A stretch of DNA of 64,000 nt from Paraburkholderia caledonica NBRC 102488 (GTDB lineage Bacteria; Pseudomonadota; Gammaproteobacteria; Burkholderiales; Burkholderiaceae), in contig NZ_BAYE01000004.1 of the NCBI RefSeq assembly GCF_000685095.1, positions 372,001 to 436,000 on the forward strand, in the 5' to 3' direction. Shown one piece after another: positions 9,051-17,315 of the stretch. How positions within the stretch are numbered: position 1 is the stretch's first letter; every line of letters begins with the position of its first letter. The position numbers were made by a program, and so were the translations under genes. Under the pieces are notes generated by a model. The model ran no database searches and had not been told where the DNA came from. It was given only the letters and a program-made list of their open reading frames with translations.

Positions 9051-10256
9051 GTGGCAGAGGAAAGCGACCTCGAAAAAACCGAATCAGCCACTCCCCGGCG
9101 CTTGCAGAAAGCGCGCGAGGAAGGGCAGATCGTGCGTTCGCGGGAGCTATCGACGTTCGCGCTGCTCGCGGCGGGCTTTTTCGGCGTGTGGGGCATGTCC
9201 GGCAGCATCGGCGAACATTTGCAGGGCATGCTGCGCGCGGCCTTCACTTTCGATCACGCGTCCGCTTTCGAGACCCGTCGCATGTTGATCGGCGCAGGCG
9301 CCGCCAGCCGCGAAGGACTCGCCGCATTGCTGCCGATCCTCGCGATCACGGGCGCCGCGGCCTTGCTCGCGCCAATGGCGCTGGGCGGCTGGCAACTGTC
9401 GACGAAAGGGCTCGAGCCCAAGTTCGACCGTCTCAATCCGATTGCCGGCCTCGGCAAGATTTTTTCGATCAACGGGCCTATCCAGCTTGTCATGTCGCTC
9501 GCAAAGACGCTGGTGGTGGGCGTGATCGGCGGCACCGCGATCTGGAATCGACGCGAGGAAATTCTCGCATTGGCCACGCAGCCGCTGCACCTGGCGCTTG
9601 CGAACACCGTGCATCTGATCGCCGTGTGCTGCGGTATGACGGTGGCCGGCATGTTCGTCGTGGCCGCGATGGATGTGCCGTATCAACTATGGCAGTTCCA
9701 CAAGAAGCTGCGCATGAGCAAGGAAGAAGTGAAGCGCGAGCATCGCGAAAGCGAAGGCGATCCGCACGTAAAAGGCCGGATTCGCCAGCAGCAGCGCGCG
9801 ATTGCCCGCCGCCGCATGATGACGCAAGTGCCGAAGGCCGACGTCGTGGTCACGAACCCGACGCACTTTGCGGTCGCGCTGCAATACACGGACGGCGAGA
9901 TGCGCGCACCGAAGGTGGTCGCCAAGGGCGTGAACCTGGTGGCCGCGCGGATTCGCGAGCTGGCCGCCGAAAACAATGTGCCGCTGCTGGAAGCGCCGCC
10001 GCTTGCCCGCGCGCTGTATCACAACGTCGAACTGAATCGCGAGATTCCCGGCCAGCTTTATGGCGCGGTCGCCGAAGTGCTCGCGTGGGTGTACCAGTTG
10101 CGGCGCTTCAAAACCGACGGCGGCGACGTGCCGGTCGCACCGACCGAGCTCGACGTGCCCGCTGAACTCGACAAGGGCGGTGTATCGGATGAAGAAGCCG
10201 ATCAGGAAGCCGCCGACACGCTTAACCCCGCTAACGATAACGGAGCCTCCGCATGA
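9051..10256 (+). CDS. flhB: Flagellar export gate protein FlhB
   Basis: FlhB is part of the flagellar type III export gate and switches substrate class from rod/hook to filament. The 401-residue protein begins AEESDLEKTESATPRRL, has four membrane segments between about 30 and 210, then a cytoplasmic domain. The self-cleavage motif TNPTHFAVAL is intact with Asn269-Pro270, the same residue numbers as in the enteric protein. The C-terminal tail is acidic. I chose GTG at 9051, with GGAG 7 nt upstream; an in-frame TTG 72 nt earlier overlaps the promoter and gives a leader unlike FlhB. It overlaps flhA by 4 nt. Its partner in switching is FliK; a second FlhB-like C-terminal domain is encoded at 48036. 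Confidence 0.97.
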   Translation: MAEESDLEKTESATPRRLQKAREEGQIVRSRELSTFALLAAGFFGVWGMSGSIGEHLQGMLRAAFTFDHASAFETRRMLIGAGAASREGLAALLPILAITGAAALLAPMALGGWQLSTKGLEPKFDRLNPIAGLGKIFSINGPIQLVMSLAKTLVVGVIGGTAIWNRREEILALATQPLHLALANTVHLIAVCCGMTVAGMFVVAAMDVPYQLWQFHKKLRMSKEEVKREHRESEGDPHVKGRIRQQQRAIARRRMMTQVPKADVVVTNPTHFAVALQYTDGEMRAPKVVAKGVNLVAARIRELAAENNVPLLEAPPLARALYHNVELNREIPGQLYGAVAEVLAWVYQLRRFKTDGGDVPVAPTELDVPAELDKGGVSDEEADQEAADTLNPANDNGASA

Positions 10257-12355
10257 ACGCTCGCGCCGGTTTCCTCGCTCGACGGCCCGATGCCTTGAGC
10301 GGCACCAATTTACGCGCCCTAGCCGGCCCGGTGCTGATCTGCATGATCCTCGGCATGATGATTCTGCCGTTGCCGCCGTTCCTGCTGGATCTGCTGTTCA
10401 CCTTCAATATCGCGCTTTCCGTGATGGTGCTGCTCGTCAGCATGTACACGATGAAGCCGCTCGACTTTGCCGCTTTCCCGAGCGTGCTCTTGTTCTCGAC
10501 CTTGCTGCGGCTGTCGCTGAACGTTGCGTCGACCCGAGTCGTGCTGCTCGAAGGCCACACTGGTCCTGACGCGGCCGGCCAGGTGATCGAGTCGTTCGGC
10601 CACTTCCTCGTGGGCGGCAACTTCGCGGTCGGTATCGTCGTCTTCATCATTTTGATGGTCATCAACTTCATGGTGATCACGAAGGGCGCGGGGCGTATCG
10701 CGGAAGTGTCCGCGCGCTTTACGCTCGACGCGATGCCCGGCAAGCAGATGGCGATCGACGCCGATCTGAACGCCGGTCTCATCAACGAAGAACAGGCGCG
10801 CAAGCGTCGCGCGGAAGTCTCGCAGGAAGCCGAGTTCTACGGTTCCATGGACGGCGCGAGCAAGTTCGTGCGCGGCGATGCGATTGCCGGCCTGCTGATC
10901 ATGGTGATCAACATCTTCGGCGGGTTGATCGTCGGGATGGTTCAGCACGGCATGGACTTCGCGTCGGCGGGCAAGAACTACACGCTGCTGACCATCGGTG
11001 ACGGCCTGGTCGCGCAGATTCCGTCGCTCGTGATTTCGACCGCTGCCGGTGTGATCGTGTCGCGTGTCGCGACGAACGAAGACATCGGCACACAGCTCAC
11101 CGGGCAGCTTTTCACGAACCCGCGCGTGCTGGCGATCACGGGTTGCATTCTCGTGCTGATGGGCCTGATTCCGGGCATGCCGCATTTTGCGTTTCTGATT
11201 CTCGGCGGCGGTCTGATCCAGCTCGGCCGCACGATGAAAAAGCGCGCCGAAGAACGCAAGAACACGACCGCGCTCGTGGATGTCGCACCGGCAGCGGTAA
11301 CGCCGATCGAAAACGCCGAAGCAAGCTGGGACGACGTGACGATGATCGACACGCTCGGCCTCGAAGTGGGCTACCGGCTGATTCCGCTCGTCGACAAGAA
11401 TTCCGACGGCGAATTGCTCAAGCGGATCAAAAGCATCCGCAAGAAGTTCGCGCAGGAAATCGGCTTCCTGCCGCCTGTCATCCACATCCGCGACAACCTG
11501 GAATTGCGTCCGAACGGTTATCGGATCGCGCTCAAGGGCGTGGAAGTGGGCGTGGGCGAGGCGTATCCGGGTCAATGGCTCGCGATCAACCCCGGCCAGG
11601 TTTCCGCTGCGCTGCCGGGCACGCCGACACAAGACCCGGCATTCGGTCTGCCGGCCATCTGGATCGACACGAATCTGCGCGAACAGGCGCAGGTGTACGG
11701 TTACACGGTGGTCGATTCGAGCACGGTCGTCGCGACGCACCTGAATCACCTGGTGGTCACGCATGCGTCCGAACTGCTCGGTCGCCGGGAAGTGCAGGCG
11801 CTGCTCGAGCGGATGCAGAAAGACACGCCGTCGCTCGTCGACGATCTGGTGCCGAAGACGCTGCCGCTCACCACGCTGCAAAAGGTTCTGCAAAACCTGC
11901 TGGAAGAAGGCGTTCCGATCCGCGACATGCGCACGATTCTCGAAGCATTGTCCGAACACACGCCGAAGATCACCGATGCACACGATCTCACCGCCGCCGT
12001 GCGCCTCGCGCTTGGCCGCGCGATCACGCAGCAGTGGTTCCCAGGCACCGGCGACATGCAGGTGATGGGCCTCGACTCGAATCTCGAACGCGTGCTCTCG
12101 CAGGCGCTTTCGACCGGTTCCAACCCGGGTCTCGAGCCTGGCCTCGCGCATACGCTGATGAACGAAACGCAGAAGGCGATGAATCGCCAGCAAAACCTTG
12201 GGCTCGCACCGGTGTTGCTCGTGCAACATGCATTGCGGCCGATGCTCGCGCGCTTCCTGCGCCGCAGCCTGCCGCAACTGAAGGTGCTGTCGTATGCGGA
12301 AGTGCCCGACACGCGCAACATCAAGGTCGTGAATCTGATCGGCGCGCACGGTTGA
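10253..12355 (+). CDS. flhA: Flagellar export gate protein FlhA
   Basis: FlhA forms the nonameric export gate and docks export chaperones. The 700-residue length is standard. The N-terminal half has about eight membrane helices (residues 22-330), with the conserved cytoplasmic loop around RIAEVSARFTLDAMPGKQMA between helices. The C-terminal cytoplasmic domain includes RIKSIRKKFAQEIGFLPP and RDNLELRPNGYRI. The start ATG overlaps the flhB stop by 4 nt (ATGA), so the two gate subunits are probably made together. A clear terminator lies 73 nt after the stop. Confidence 0.97.
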   Translation: MNARAGFLARRPDALSGTNLRALAGPVLICMILGMMILPLPPFLLDLLFTFNIALSVMVLLVSMYTMKPLDFAAFPSVLLFSTLLRLSLNVASTRVVLLEGHTGPDAAGQVIESFGHFLVGGNFAVGIVVFIILMVINFMVITKGAGRIAEVSARFTLDAMPGKQMAIDADLNAGLINEEQARKRRAEVSQEAEFYGSMDGASKFVRGDAIAGLLIMVINIFGGLIVGMVQHGMDFASAGKNYTLLTIGDGLVAQIPSLVISTAAGVIVSRVATNEDIGTQLTGQLFTNPRVLAITGCILVLMGLIPGMPHFAFLILGGGLIQLGRTMKKRAEERKNTTALVDVAPAAVTPIENAEASWDDVTMIDTLGLEVGYRLIPLVDKNSDGELLKRIKSIRKKFAQEIGFLPPVIHIRDNLELRPNGYRIALKGVEVGVGEAYPGQWLAINPGQVSAALPGTPTQDPAFGLPAIWIDTNLREQAQVYGYTVVDSSTVVATHLNHLVVTHASELLGRREVQALLERMQKDTPSLVDDLVPKTLPLTTLQKVLQNLLEEGVPIRDMRTILEALSEHTPKITDAHDLTAAVRLALGRAITQQWFPGTGDMQVMGLDSNLERVLSQALSTGSNPGLEPGLAHTLMNETQKAMNRQQNLGLAPVLLVQHALRPMLARFLRRSLPQLKVLSYAEVPDTRNIKVVNLIGAHG

Positions 12356-12427
12356 AGCACGTTCTAGGAGCGTGACCGCGATCGGGCAAGTGCGTTTGCT
12401 TATCGACTCGACTACGACCTGCATATG

Positions 12428-12456
12428 ACCGGCGTCCCAGGGCGCCGGTTTTCATT
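12428..12456 (+). terminator. Intrinsic terminator after flhA
   Basis: A perfect 7-bp stem ACCGGCG/CGCCGGT with an 8-nt loop is followed by TTTCATTT. It closes the flhBA unit. The rest of the 358-nt gap between flhA and flhF (12356-12714) holds the flhF promoter and no supported gene. Confidence 0.75.
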
Positions 12457-12590
12457 TCCGCGCCTGACTTTTCGTACCGCCGACGTATTGGCTCGCCCAT
12501 GCTTCGCCTGCGGGACCCGAAGGCAGTCGTCCGGTGCGCGGGTCATTCGATAGTGCAAGAGCTGCGAATCGCGGCATCCGTCCATCGTTC

Positions 12591-12651
12591 GAATTACCCG
12601 CGTTTAACAGCCCTTATCCACCGATCGTCGGTCGTCACGTTTCGCAATAAT
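12591..12651 (+). promoter_or_regulatory. Candidate class II (FlhDC-type) promoter of flhF-flhG-fliA
   Basis: GAATTA (12591-12596), 17 nt, TTATCC (12614-12619), 26 nt, AATAAT (12646-12651). TTATCC extends to TTATCC-A-CCGATCG, matching TTATCC-G-CCGATCG in front of flhB over 13 of 14 bases, and the half-site-to-minus-10 distance is identical. A transcript starting near 12657 would have a leader of about 58 nt before the flhF TTG. Confidence 0.6.
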
Positions 12652-12714
12652 GATCTCAATGGGAAGCGGTGTGTTGCCGGTCCGTCAGTCCGTATACCTC
12701 ATCGGGGGTCCAGC

Positions 12715-14697
12715 TTGAACATTCGTAAATTTATCGGTGCTACCAGTCGCGACGCACTGCGTCTCGTGCGCGAAGCGCTGGGTGCCGACGCGGTCGTGCT
12801 GTCCAATCGAACGATGGACGACGGCAGCGTCGAGATCGTCGCCCTGGCCGACAGCGACCTCGCGGCAATCACGCCGAAGGCTCCGCGCGCAGACGCGAGC
12901 GCAGCGCAATTCGCATCGACGAATGCAGCGGCTGCGCAGCCCGCGCTGAATGCGCCGCGCGCAATGTCCGCCGCGCAGCCGATGCAGGCCAATCCGTACG
13001 CGAGCGGCATGCCGGACGTATTCTCGTCGGTGTTCGGCGCGAGCCCGGAAGCCGGCACCGAAACGACGGGCAGCTTCGCGAACTCAGCGCTAGCCGCCAG
13101 TCACGATGCACAGCCCGCTGCGAAGGTTGTTCCGAGCGCGGCCATGAGTGCCGCGATGAATGCAGCCAAGGCGTCGGCCGGGCAGGCCGACTCGCGCAAG
13201 AGCGCATTGCCGGGCGCCCCAGCCATGGCCACGAAGCCCGCGTCGGCGCCGCAATCGCAACAGATCAACGTCGGCCAGCCGAGCGCGCGAGCAGCCGCCG
13301 CTCGTTTGAACGAAGACATTCGGGCCGATCTGCTGAAGGCCGCCGGCGTGCCGTCCGGCTCTGCAGCACCGGCCTCTGACCTCCACGCGCCGCGTACGAT
13401 GGCCGAATCGAATCCCTGGCTGATCGATCACGCTCGACGCATCGCCGCCGACCACGAACCGCAAAGCGAATACAACGCACGTCCCGGCGCGATGACGCCG
13501 GCCGCCGCGATGGCCAAGGGTCTTGGCGCCGCTGTGGAACCGGGCAAGGCCGCCGCGTCGCAGGAGGACAACACGCCTGATTGGGCTCGCGAAGCCGCGC
13601 AGGTCGCCGCACGGCGCGCCGCGCAAAAAGTTGCACCGACCACGCTGCCGCCGACCGACGACTCGCGCACGCCCGCTGCTGTCGCTGAAGCGATCAAGGC
13701 GCGCATGGAGCAGGTCGTCAAAGAAACCGTCATGAACGAGCTTTCTTCGATGCGCGGCATGATGGAAGAACAGTTCGCCGGCCTCATGTGGGGCGATCGT
13801 CAGCGCCGGAACCCGGCGCACGCGTCGCTCACCAAGCATCTCTTCGCCGCGGGCTTCTCCGCGCAGCTCGTGCAGATGATGGTCGCAAACCTGCCCGACG
13901 AAGTCGACAACATGGACGAGGGCATGGACTGGGTGCGCTCGGTGCTCGCCTCCAATCTGCCGGTCATGGAAGACGAAGACACATTGATGGAACGCGGCGG
14001 CGTCTTTGCGCTGATGGGCCCGACGGGCGTCGGCAAGACGACGACCACCGCAAAACTCGCGGCGCGCTGCGTGATGCGTTTCGGCGCCAGCAAAGTGGCG
14101 CTGCTCACCACCGATAGTTACCGGATCGGCGGCCACGAACAACTGCGCATCTTCGGCAAGATTCTCGGCGTGTCGGTTCACGCGGTGAAAGACAGCGCCG
14201 ACCTGCAACTCGCACTCTCCGAATTGCGCAACAAGCACATTGTGCTGATTGACACGATCGGTATGAGCCAACGCGATCGCCTTGTCTCCGAGCAGATCGC
14301 GATGCTGAGCCGCGCGGGCCAGCCCGTGCAGCGCCTGTTGCTGCTCAATGCAACGAGTCACGGCGACACGCTCAATGAAGTCGTGCAGGCCTATCAGCGC
14401 GGACCGGATCAACAGCCGCTCGCCGGCTGCATTCTGACCAAGCTCGACGAGGCGACCAACCTGGGCGGCGTGCTCGATACGGTGATCCGCTACAAGCTGC
14501 CGGTGCACTACGTGTCGACCGGGCAGAAAGTGCCGGAGAACCTCTACGTCGCGACCAAACGTTTTCTGATCAAGAGCGCCTTCTGCATTCCGCGCGATCA
14601 CTCGCCATTCGTGCCGCATGACGAGGATGTTCCGGCATTGCTGTCCGCGTTGTCCGCGCGCTCGACCGCCGAATTGCACGAGGTCCGCTTTGGATAA
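12715..14697 (+). CDS. flhF: Flagellar SRP-type GTPase FlhF
   Basis: FlhF sets where (and with FlhG how many) flagella are built. It is a membrane-associated GTPase related to Ffh and FtsY. The 660-residue protein has an N-terminal FlhF domain (NIRKFIGATSRDALRLVREA), then an Ala/Pro-rich, probably disordered region of about 330 residues, an N-domain helix bundle, and the G domain. Motifs are GPTGVGKTTTT (from Gly435), TTDSYRIGGHEQL, LIDTIGMSQRD and TKLDEATNLGG. The start I favour is a TTG at 12715, which gives the conserved FlhF N-terminus; GGGGG lies 10 nt upstream. Upstream in-frame ATGs would run into the promoter. The last 8 nt overlap flhG. Confidence 0.93.
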   Translation: MNIRKFIGATSRDALRLVREALGADAVVLSNRTMDDGSVEIVALADSDLAAITPKAPRADASAAQFASTNAAAAQPALNAPRAMSAAQPMQANPYASGMPDVFSSVFGASPEAGTETTGSFANSALAASHDAQPAAKVVPSAAMSAAMNAAKASAGQADSRKSALPGAPAMATKPASAPQSQQINVGQPSARAAAARLNEDIRADLLKAAGVPSGSAAPASDLHAPRTMAESNPWLIDHARRIAADHEPQSEYNARPGAMTPAAAMAKGLGAAVEPGKAAASQEDNTPDWAREAAQVAARRAAQKVAPTTLPPTDDSRTPAAVAEAIKARMEQVVKETVMNELSSMRGMMEEQFAGLMWGDRQRRNPAHASLTKHLFAAGFSAQLVQMMVANLPDEVDNMDEGMDWVRSVLASNLPVMEDEDTLMERGGVFALMGPTGVGKTTTTAKLAARCVMRFGASKVALLTTDSYRIGGHEQLRIFGKILGVSVHAVKDSADLQLALSELRNKHIVLIDTIGMSQRDRLVSEQIAMLSRAGQPVQRLLLLNATSHGDTLNEVVQAYQRGPDQQPLAGCILTKLDEATNLGGVLDTVIRYKLPVHYVSTGQKVPENLYVATKRFLIKSAFCIPRDHSPFVPHDEDVPALLSALSARSTAELHEVRFG

Positions 14698-15559
14698 GCT
14701 CGTCTCCGATCAGGCAGAAGGACTGCGGCGCCTTCTCGCGCGGAGCGGCTCGCGCGTGATTGCCGTGACGGGCGGTTCGCTGGGCGCCGGCTGTACGGCG
14801 ACAGTGATGAACCTTGCGGTGGCGCTCGCGCAGCAGGGGAAAGATGTGCTCGTGATCGACGAGTGCGTGGGCGACAAGTCAGTGAGCGCGATGCTCGGCA
14901 GCGTGCGCGGCGCGGGCAACTTTGCCGCCGTGATGCGCGGCGAGATGACGCTCGACGAAGCCGCTTTGCGCCACGCGCTCGGCTTCTCGGTGCTCGCCGC
15001 CTCACGTGCGCATCGCGAAGGCTATAGCGCGGCGCAGTTCGGCGTGGTACTGCACGGTTCGGCCGACATCGTGCTGATCGACGCGCAACTGGATCAGCAA
15101 GGCCACCTCTCGGCGCTCGCGATGCAGGCCCATGACGTGATGATCGTCACGCGCATGGCGGCACAGGCGATCACCGACGCGTATGCGTGCATGAAGCGTC
15201 TGCACTACGCGCACGCCATCGCACAGTTTCGCGTGCTGGTGAATCACGTGCAGAGCGTGGAAGACGCGCGCACTGCTTTTGCAAACCTGGCCGGCGTGGC
15301 CGGGCGTTACCTCGCGGTGGCGCTGGAAGACGCCGGTTGTATTGCCGCGGATCCGCGGATGGCGCGAGCCGAGGAGTTGTCGCGTTGTGTCGTCGACGCA
15401 TTTCCGTCGACACCGGCAGCGCGCGACTTCCGCCACCTCGCAGCCGAATTGCAGTACTGGCCGATGCGGCCAGCGATGTCGTCGCAATCGCCATGGATGG
15501 CGCCTGCGGCAGTTACAGCGGCGCAACACGCCGACCAACCGTCTGCGCAGCACGCCTGA
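14690..15559 (+). CDS. flhG: MinD-like flagellar number regulator FlhG with degenerate P-loop
   Basis: FlhG (FleN, MotR) is a MinD/ParA-type partner of FlhF that limits flagellar number. The 289-residue protein keeps the short N-terminal helix typical of FlhG (DQAEGLRRLLA), which in relatives activates the FlhF GTPase. The nucleotide site is unusual: the deviant Walker A motif should read K-G-G-x-G-K-T, but here residues 28-36 are GGSLGAGCT, so both the signature lysine and the P-loop lysine are replaced. The next acidic motif is VLVIDECVG. ATP hydrolysis is therefore doubtful. I favour the TTG at 14690, which overlaps the flhF end by 8 nt. It sits between flhF and fliA as in polar flagellates. 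Confidence 0.88.
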   Translation: MDKLVSDQAEGLRRLLARSGSRVIAVTGGSLGAGCTATVMNLAVALAQQGKDVLVIDECVGDKSVSAMLGSVRGAGNFAAVMRGEMTLDEAALRHALGFSVLAASRAHREGYSAAQFGVVLHGSADIVLIDAQLDQQGHLSALAMQAHDVMIVTRMAAQAITDAYACMKRLHYAHAIAQFRVLVNHVQSVEDARTAFANLAGVAGRYLAVALEDAGCIAADPRMARAEELSRCVVDAFPSTPAARDFRHLAAELQYWPMRPAMSSQSPWMAPAAVTAAQHADQPSAQHA

Positions 15560-15587
15560 GAGGCGGCACAAGGACAAGGGGAGCACG

Positions 15588-16322
15588 ATGTATAACGCTC
15601 AGGGAAAGATTTCCCAAGCCGATGTTTTGACGAAGTACGCACCGCTGGTGCGTCGACTCGGCTTGCAGCTCGTTGCAAAAATGCCGGCCAGCGTCGATCT
15701 CGACGATCTGATTCAGGCCGGCATGATTGGCTTGCTGGATGCCGCGAGTCGCTACAAGGAAGATCAGGGCGCGCAGTTCGAAACCTATGCGAGCCAGCGG
15801 ATTCGCGGCGCGATGCTGGACGAACTACGCAGCAACGACTGGTTGCCGCGCAGCTTGCGACGCACGTCGCGGGAAGTGGAGACGGCGGTGCACAAGGTGG
15901 AGCAGAATCTGGGCCGCTCGGCGAGCGAAACCGAGATTGCCGAACACCTGGACATGCCACTCGACGAGTATCAGTCGATGTTGCAGGATCTCCACGGAAG
16001 CCAGTTGATCTACTACGAAGACTTCGACCGTTCCGCGGACGACGAGCCGTTTCTCGACCGCTACTGCGTCGATCATTCGGACCCGCTTTCCGCCTTGCTC
16101 GACGACAGTCTGCGCTCGGCGCTGGTCGAGGCGATCGACCGCTTGCCGGAACGCGAGAAGTTGCTGATGTCGCTCTACTACGAGCGCGGCATGAACCTGC
16201 GTGAAATCGGCGCGGTGATGGAAGTCAGCGAGTCGCGCGTCTGTCAGTTGCACAGTCAGGCGGTAGCGCGTTTGCGCACGCGCTTGCGCGAGATGGCGTG
16301 GGCGAATGCCGAGGCAACCTGA
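15588..16322 (+). CDS. fliA: Flagellar sigma factor FliA (sigma-28)
   Basis: FliA directs RNA polymerase to late flagellar and chemotaxis promoters and is held inactive by FlgM until the hook is finished. The 244-residue protein has region 2 (KYAPLVRRLGLQLVAKMPAS, DLDDLIQAGMIGLLDA, TYASQRIRGAMLDELR), region 3 (SASETEIAEHLDM) and a region 4 helix-turn-helix (LREIGAVMEVSESRVCQLHS). The ATG at 15588 follows AAGGGGAG. FlgM is encoded nearby on the other strand, and four likely FliA promoters occur in this window (flgM, ycgR, flgK, fliS). Confidence 0.96.
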   Translation: MYNAQGKISQADVLTKYAPLVRRLGLQLVAKMPASVDLDDLIQAGMIGLLDAASRYKEDQGAQFETYASQRIRGAMLDELRSNDWLPRSLRRTSREVETAVHKVEQNLGRSASETEIAEHLDMPLDEYQSMLQDLHGSQLIYYEDFDRSADDEPFLDRYCVDHSDPLSALLDDSLRSALVEAIDRLPEREKLLMSLYYERGMNLREIGAVMEVSESRVCQLHSQAVARLRTRLREMAWANAEAT

Positions 16323-16394
16323 GCGGCTTGCCTCGTGAGCTAGCGCTCAGCGGGGCAATGAGTTGTGAAGCGAGGGCGTTACCCGCGCCTTCCG

Positions 16395-16805
16395 TCATGC
16401 GTCCGCCATTTCATGCTCGGCCGCGAGCGCGAGAAAAGCGGAACGCGACATGCCACGCGCCTGCGCGTATTCGTCGATTTCATGCACCAGCGCTTCGGGC
16501 AACGAAATGTTGATGCGTACCGCCTTTTTCAGCGCGGGAATATTCCGGGTTGTCACGAAACCCCACGTGAAACCCGCGTAGTCAGGATTACGCCGATGCT
16601 CGTCTAGCGTCAGCCTTTCGGGAATCGGCAAGCCTTCATCGAGCAGCGTATCCAGATGCGCCTCGATCGCTTCTTTTGCGTTCGCGTAAGCTTCTTCCAG
16701 CGAATCTCCCGCCGAGTGACAGCCCGGAATATCCGGCACGACGACGCCGAACGCGTGCTGTGCGTCGCCCGCTTCGATTGCGATCGGGAAGATCAGATTT
16801 TTCAT
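16395..16805 (-). CDS. hicB: HicB-family antitoxin
   Basis: Antitoxin of a type II HicAB module, 136 residues. The N-terminal half has the HicB partial RNase-H-like fold (GVVVPDIPGCHSAGDSLEEA). The C-terminal half is a ribbon-helix-helix DNA-binding domain (RINISLPEALVHEIDEYAQA) that usually autorepresses the operon. It follows hicA with a 4-nt overlap (ATGA), the order toxin then antitoxin being usual for this family. It ends 72 nt before, and converges on, the end of fliA. A longer in-frame extension upstream would run through hicA and is a shadow. Confidence 0.9.
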   Translation of the reverse strand: MKNLIFPIAIEAGDAQHAFGVVVPDIPGCHSAGDSLEEAYANAKEAIEAHLDTLLDEGLPIPERLTLDEHRRNPDYAGFTWGFVTTRNIPALKKAVRINISLPEALVHEIDEYAQARGMSRSAFLALAAEHEMADA

Positions 16806-16984
16806 TTCAGCCCTGCCTGTTTCAAGATGCTGTTCAGCGTGCCGGCCGGCAGATCCTTCCTGGGATGGGGGATGGTCACGAGCCCGGCTTTGAATGCGTG
16901 CCGAAAATGATGGTGGCTGCCCGTTATGCGGACGAGCCGCCAGCCGTTCGCCAGAATCAGTTTGACGACTTCGGCACTGTACAT
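16802..16984 (-). CDS. hicA: HicA-family mRNA interferase toxin
   Basis: Small basic protein of 60 residues with the dsRNA-binding-like HicA fold. It acts by binding and cutting mRNA when HicB is lost. The catalytic histidine region is present (RITGSHHHFRH, His24), as are the VTIPHPRKDLPAGTL and ILKQAGL segments that define the family. The gene overlaps hicB by 4 nt. A GAGGAG Shine-Dalgarno lies 7 nt before the ATG. The family calls are firm from sequence; toxicity is inferred. It is an insertion relative to the usual fliA-flgN spacing. Confidence 0.9.
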   Translation of the reverse strand: MYSAEVVKLILANGWRLVRITGSHHHFRHAFKAGLVTIPHPRKDLPAGTLNSILKQAGLK

Positions 16985-17315
16985 ATTGCACTCCTCGAAT
17001 CATACACACGATTACACACTCTCGCTAGATGAAGTTAGCTTCAGTTCGCCGCGATGCGTCGGCACGCCCGCTAGCAACGGAAGACTTCGTTAGGGAAAAG
17101 AGGAGATTTGATCGTGCGCGACGGATTCGCGCCACTTGGCCGAATGGCTAAGGCAGACGGGGGAGAAGGGCTAGGAGGCAGAAAACAGAAAGGGCTCGTC
17201 GAGACGACGAACCCTTCTGTTCACGCGAGGCTGCTTCAGTTGGCTGCCAGCATCGCGATTAGCAGCATTCACAGTAGCGAGCGACGCTGAAGGTGGGCAC
17301 CAGCGTCATCCGGCA
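16985..17315. other. Gene-free region upstream of hicA and downstream of flgN
   Basis: About 330 nt without a supported gene. Next to hicA, on the minus strand, lies an imperfect inverted repeat AATC-GTGTGTAT-GATT, partly repeated as GTGTGTAATC; it overlaps plausible -10 elements TGTAAT and TATGAT and could be the HicB operator. Further right is the flgN terminator hairpin (17184-17221). A 60-codon plus-strand frame at 17108-17290 is Gly/Lys-rich without family features and covers the hairpin, so I do not call it. Confidence 0.45.
17184..17221 (-). terminator. Terminator of the flgAMN unit (possibly bidirectional)
   Basis: A stem GGGCTCGTCG/CGACGAACCC with an AGA loop and one C-A mismatch is extended by flanking AACAGAAA and TTCTGTT. 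Read on the minus strand it ends in TTTCTGTTTTCTG, a usable U-rich tract, about 95 nt beyond the flgN stop. Confidence 0.65.

Noticed and set aside
10319..12424. A long minus-strand open frame of about 700 codons across flhA
   Set aside because: It mirrors flhA and the translation is full of Arg, His and Asp runs without any family motif; this is a GC-rich antisense shadow.
12499..12714. A longer FlhF starting at 12499
   Set aside because: The extra 72 codons run through the flhF promoter and are not FlhF-like; the TTG at 12715 gives the conserved N-terminus.
17108..17290. A 60-codon plus-strand frame between hicA and flgN
   Set aside because: It contains the flgN terminator hairpin and has no ribosome site or family features.
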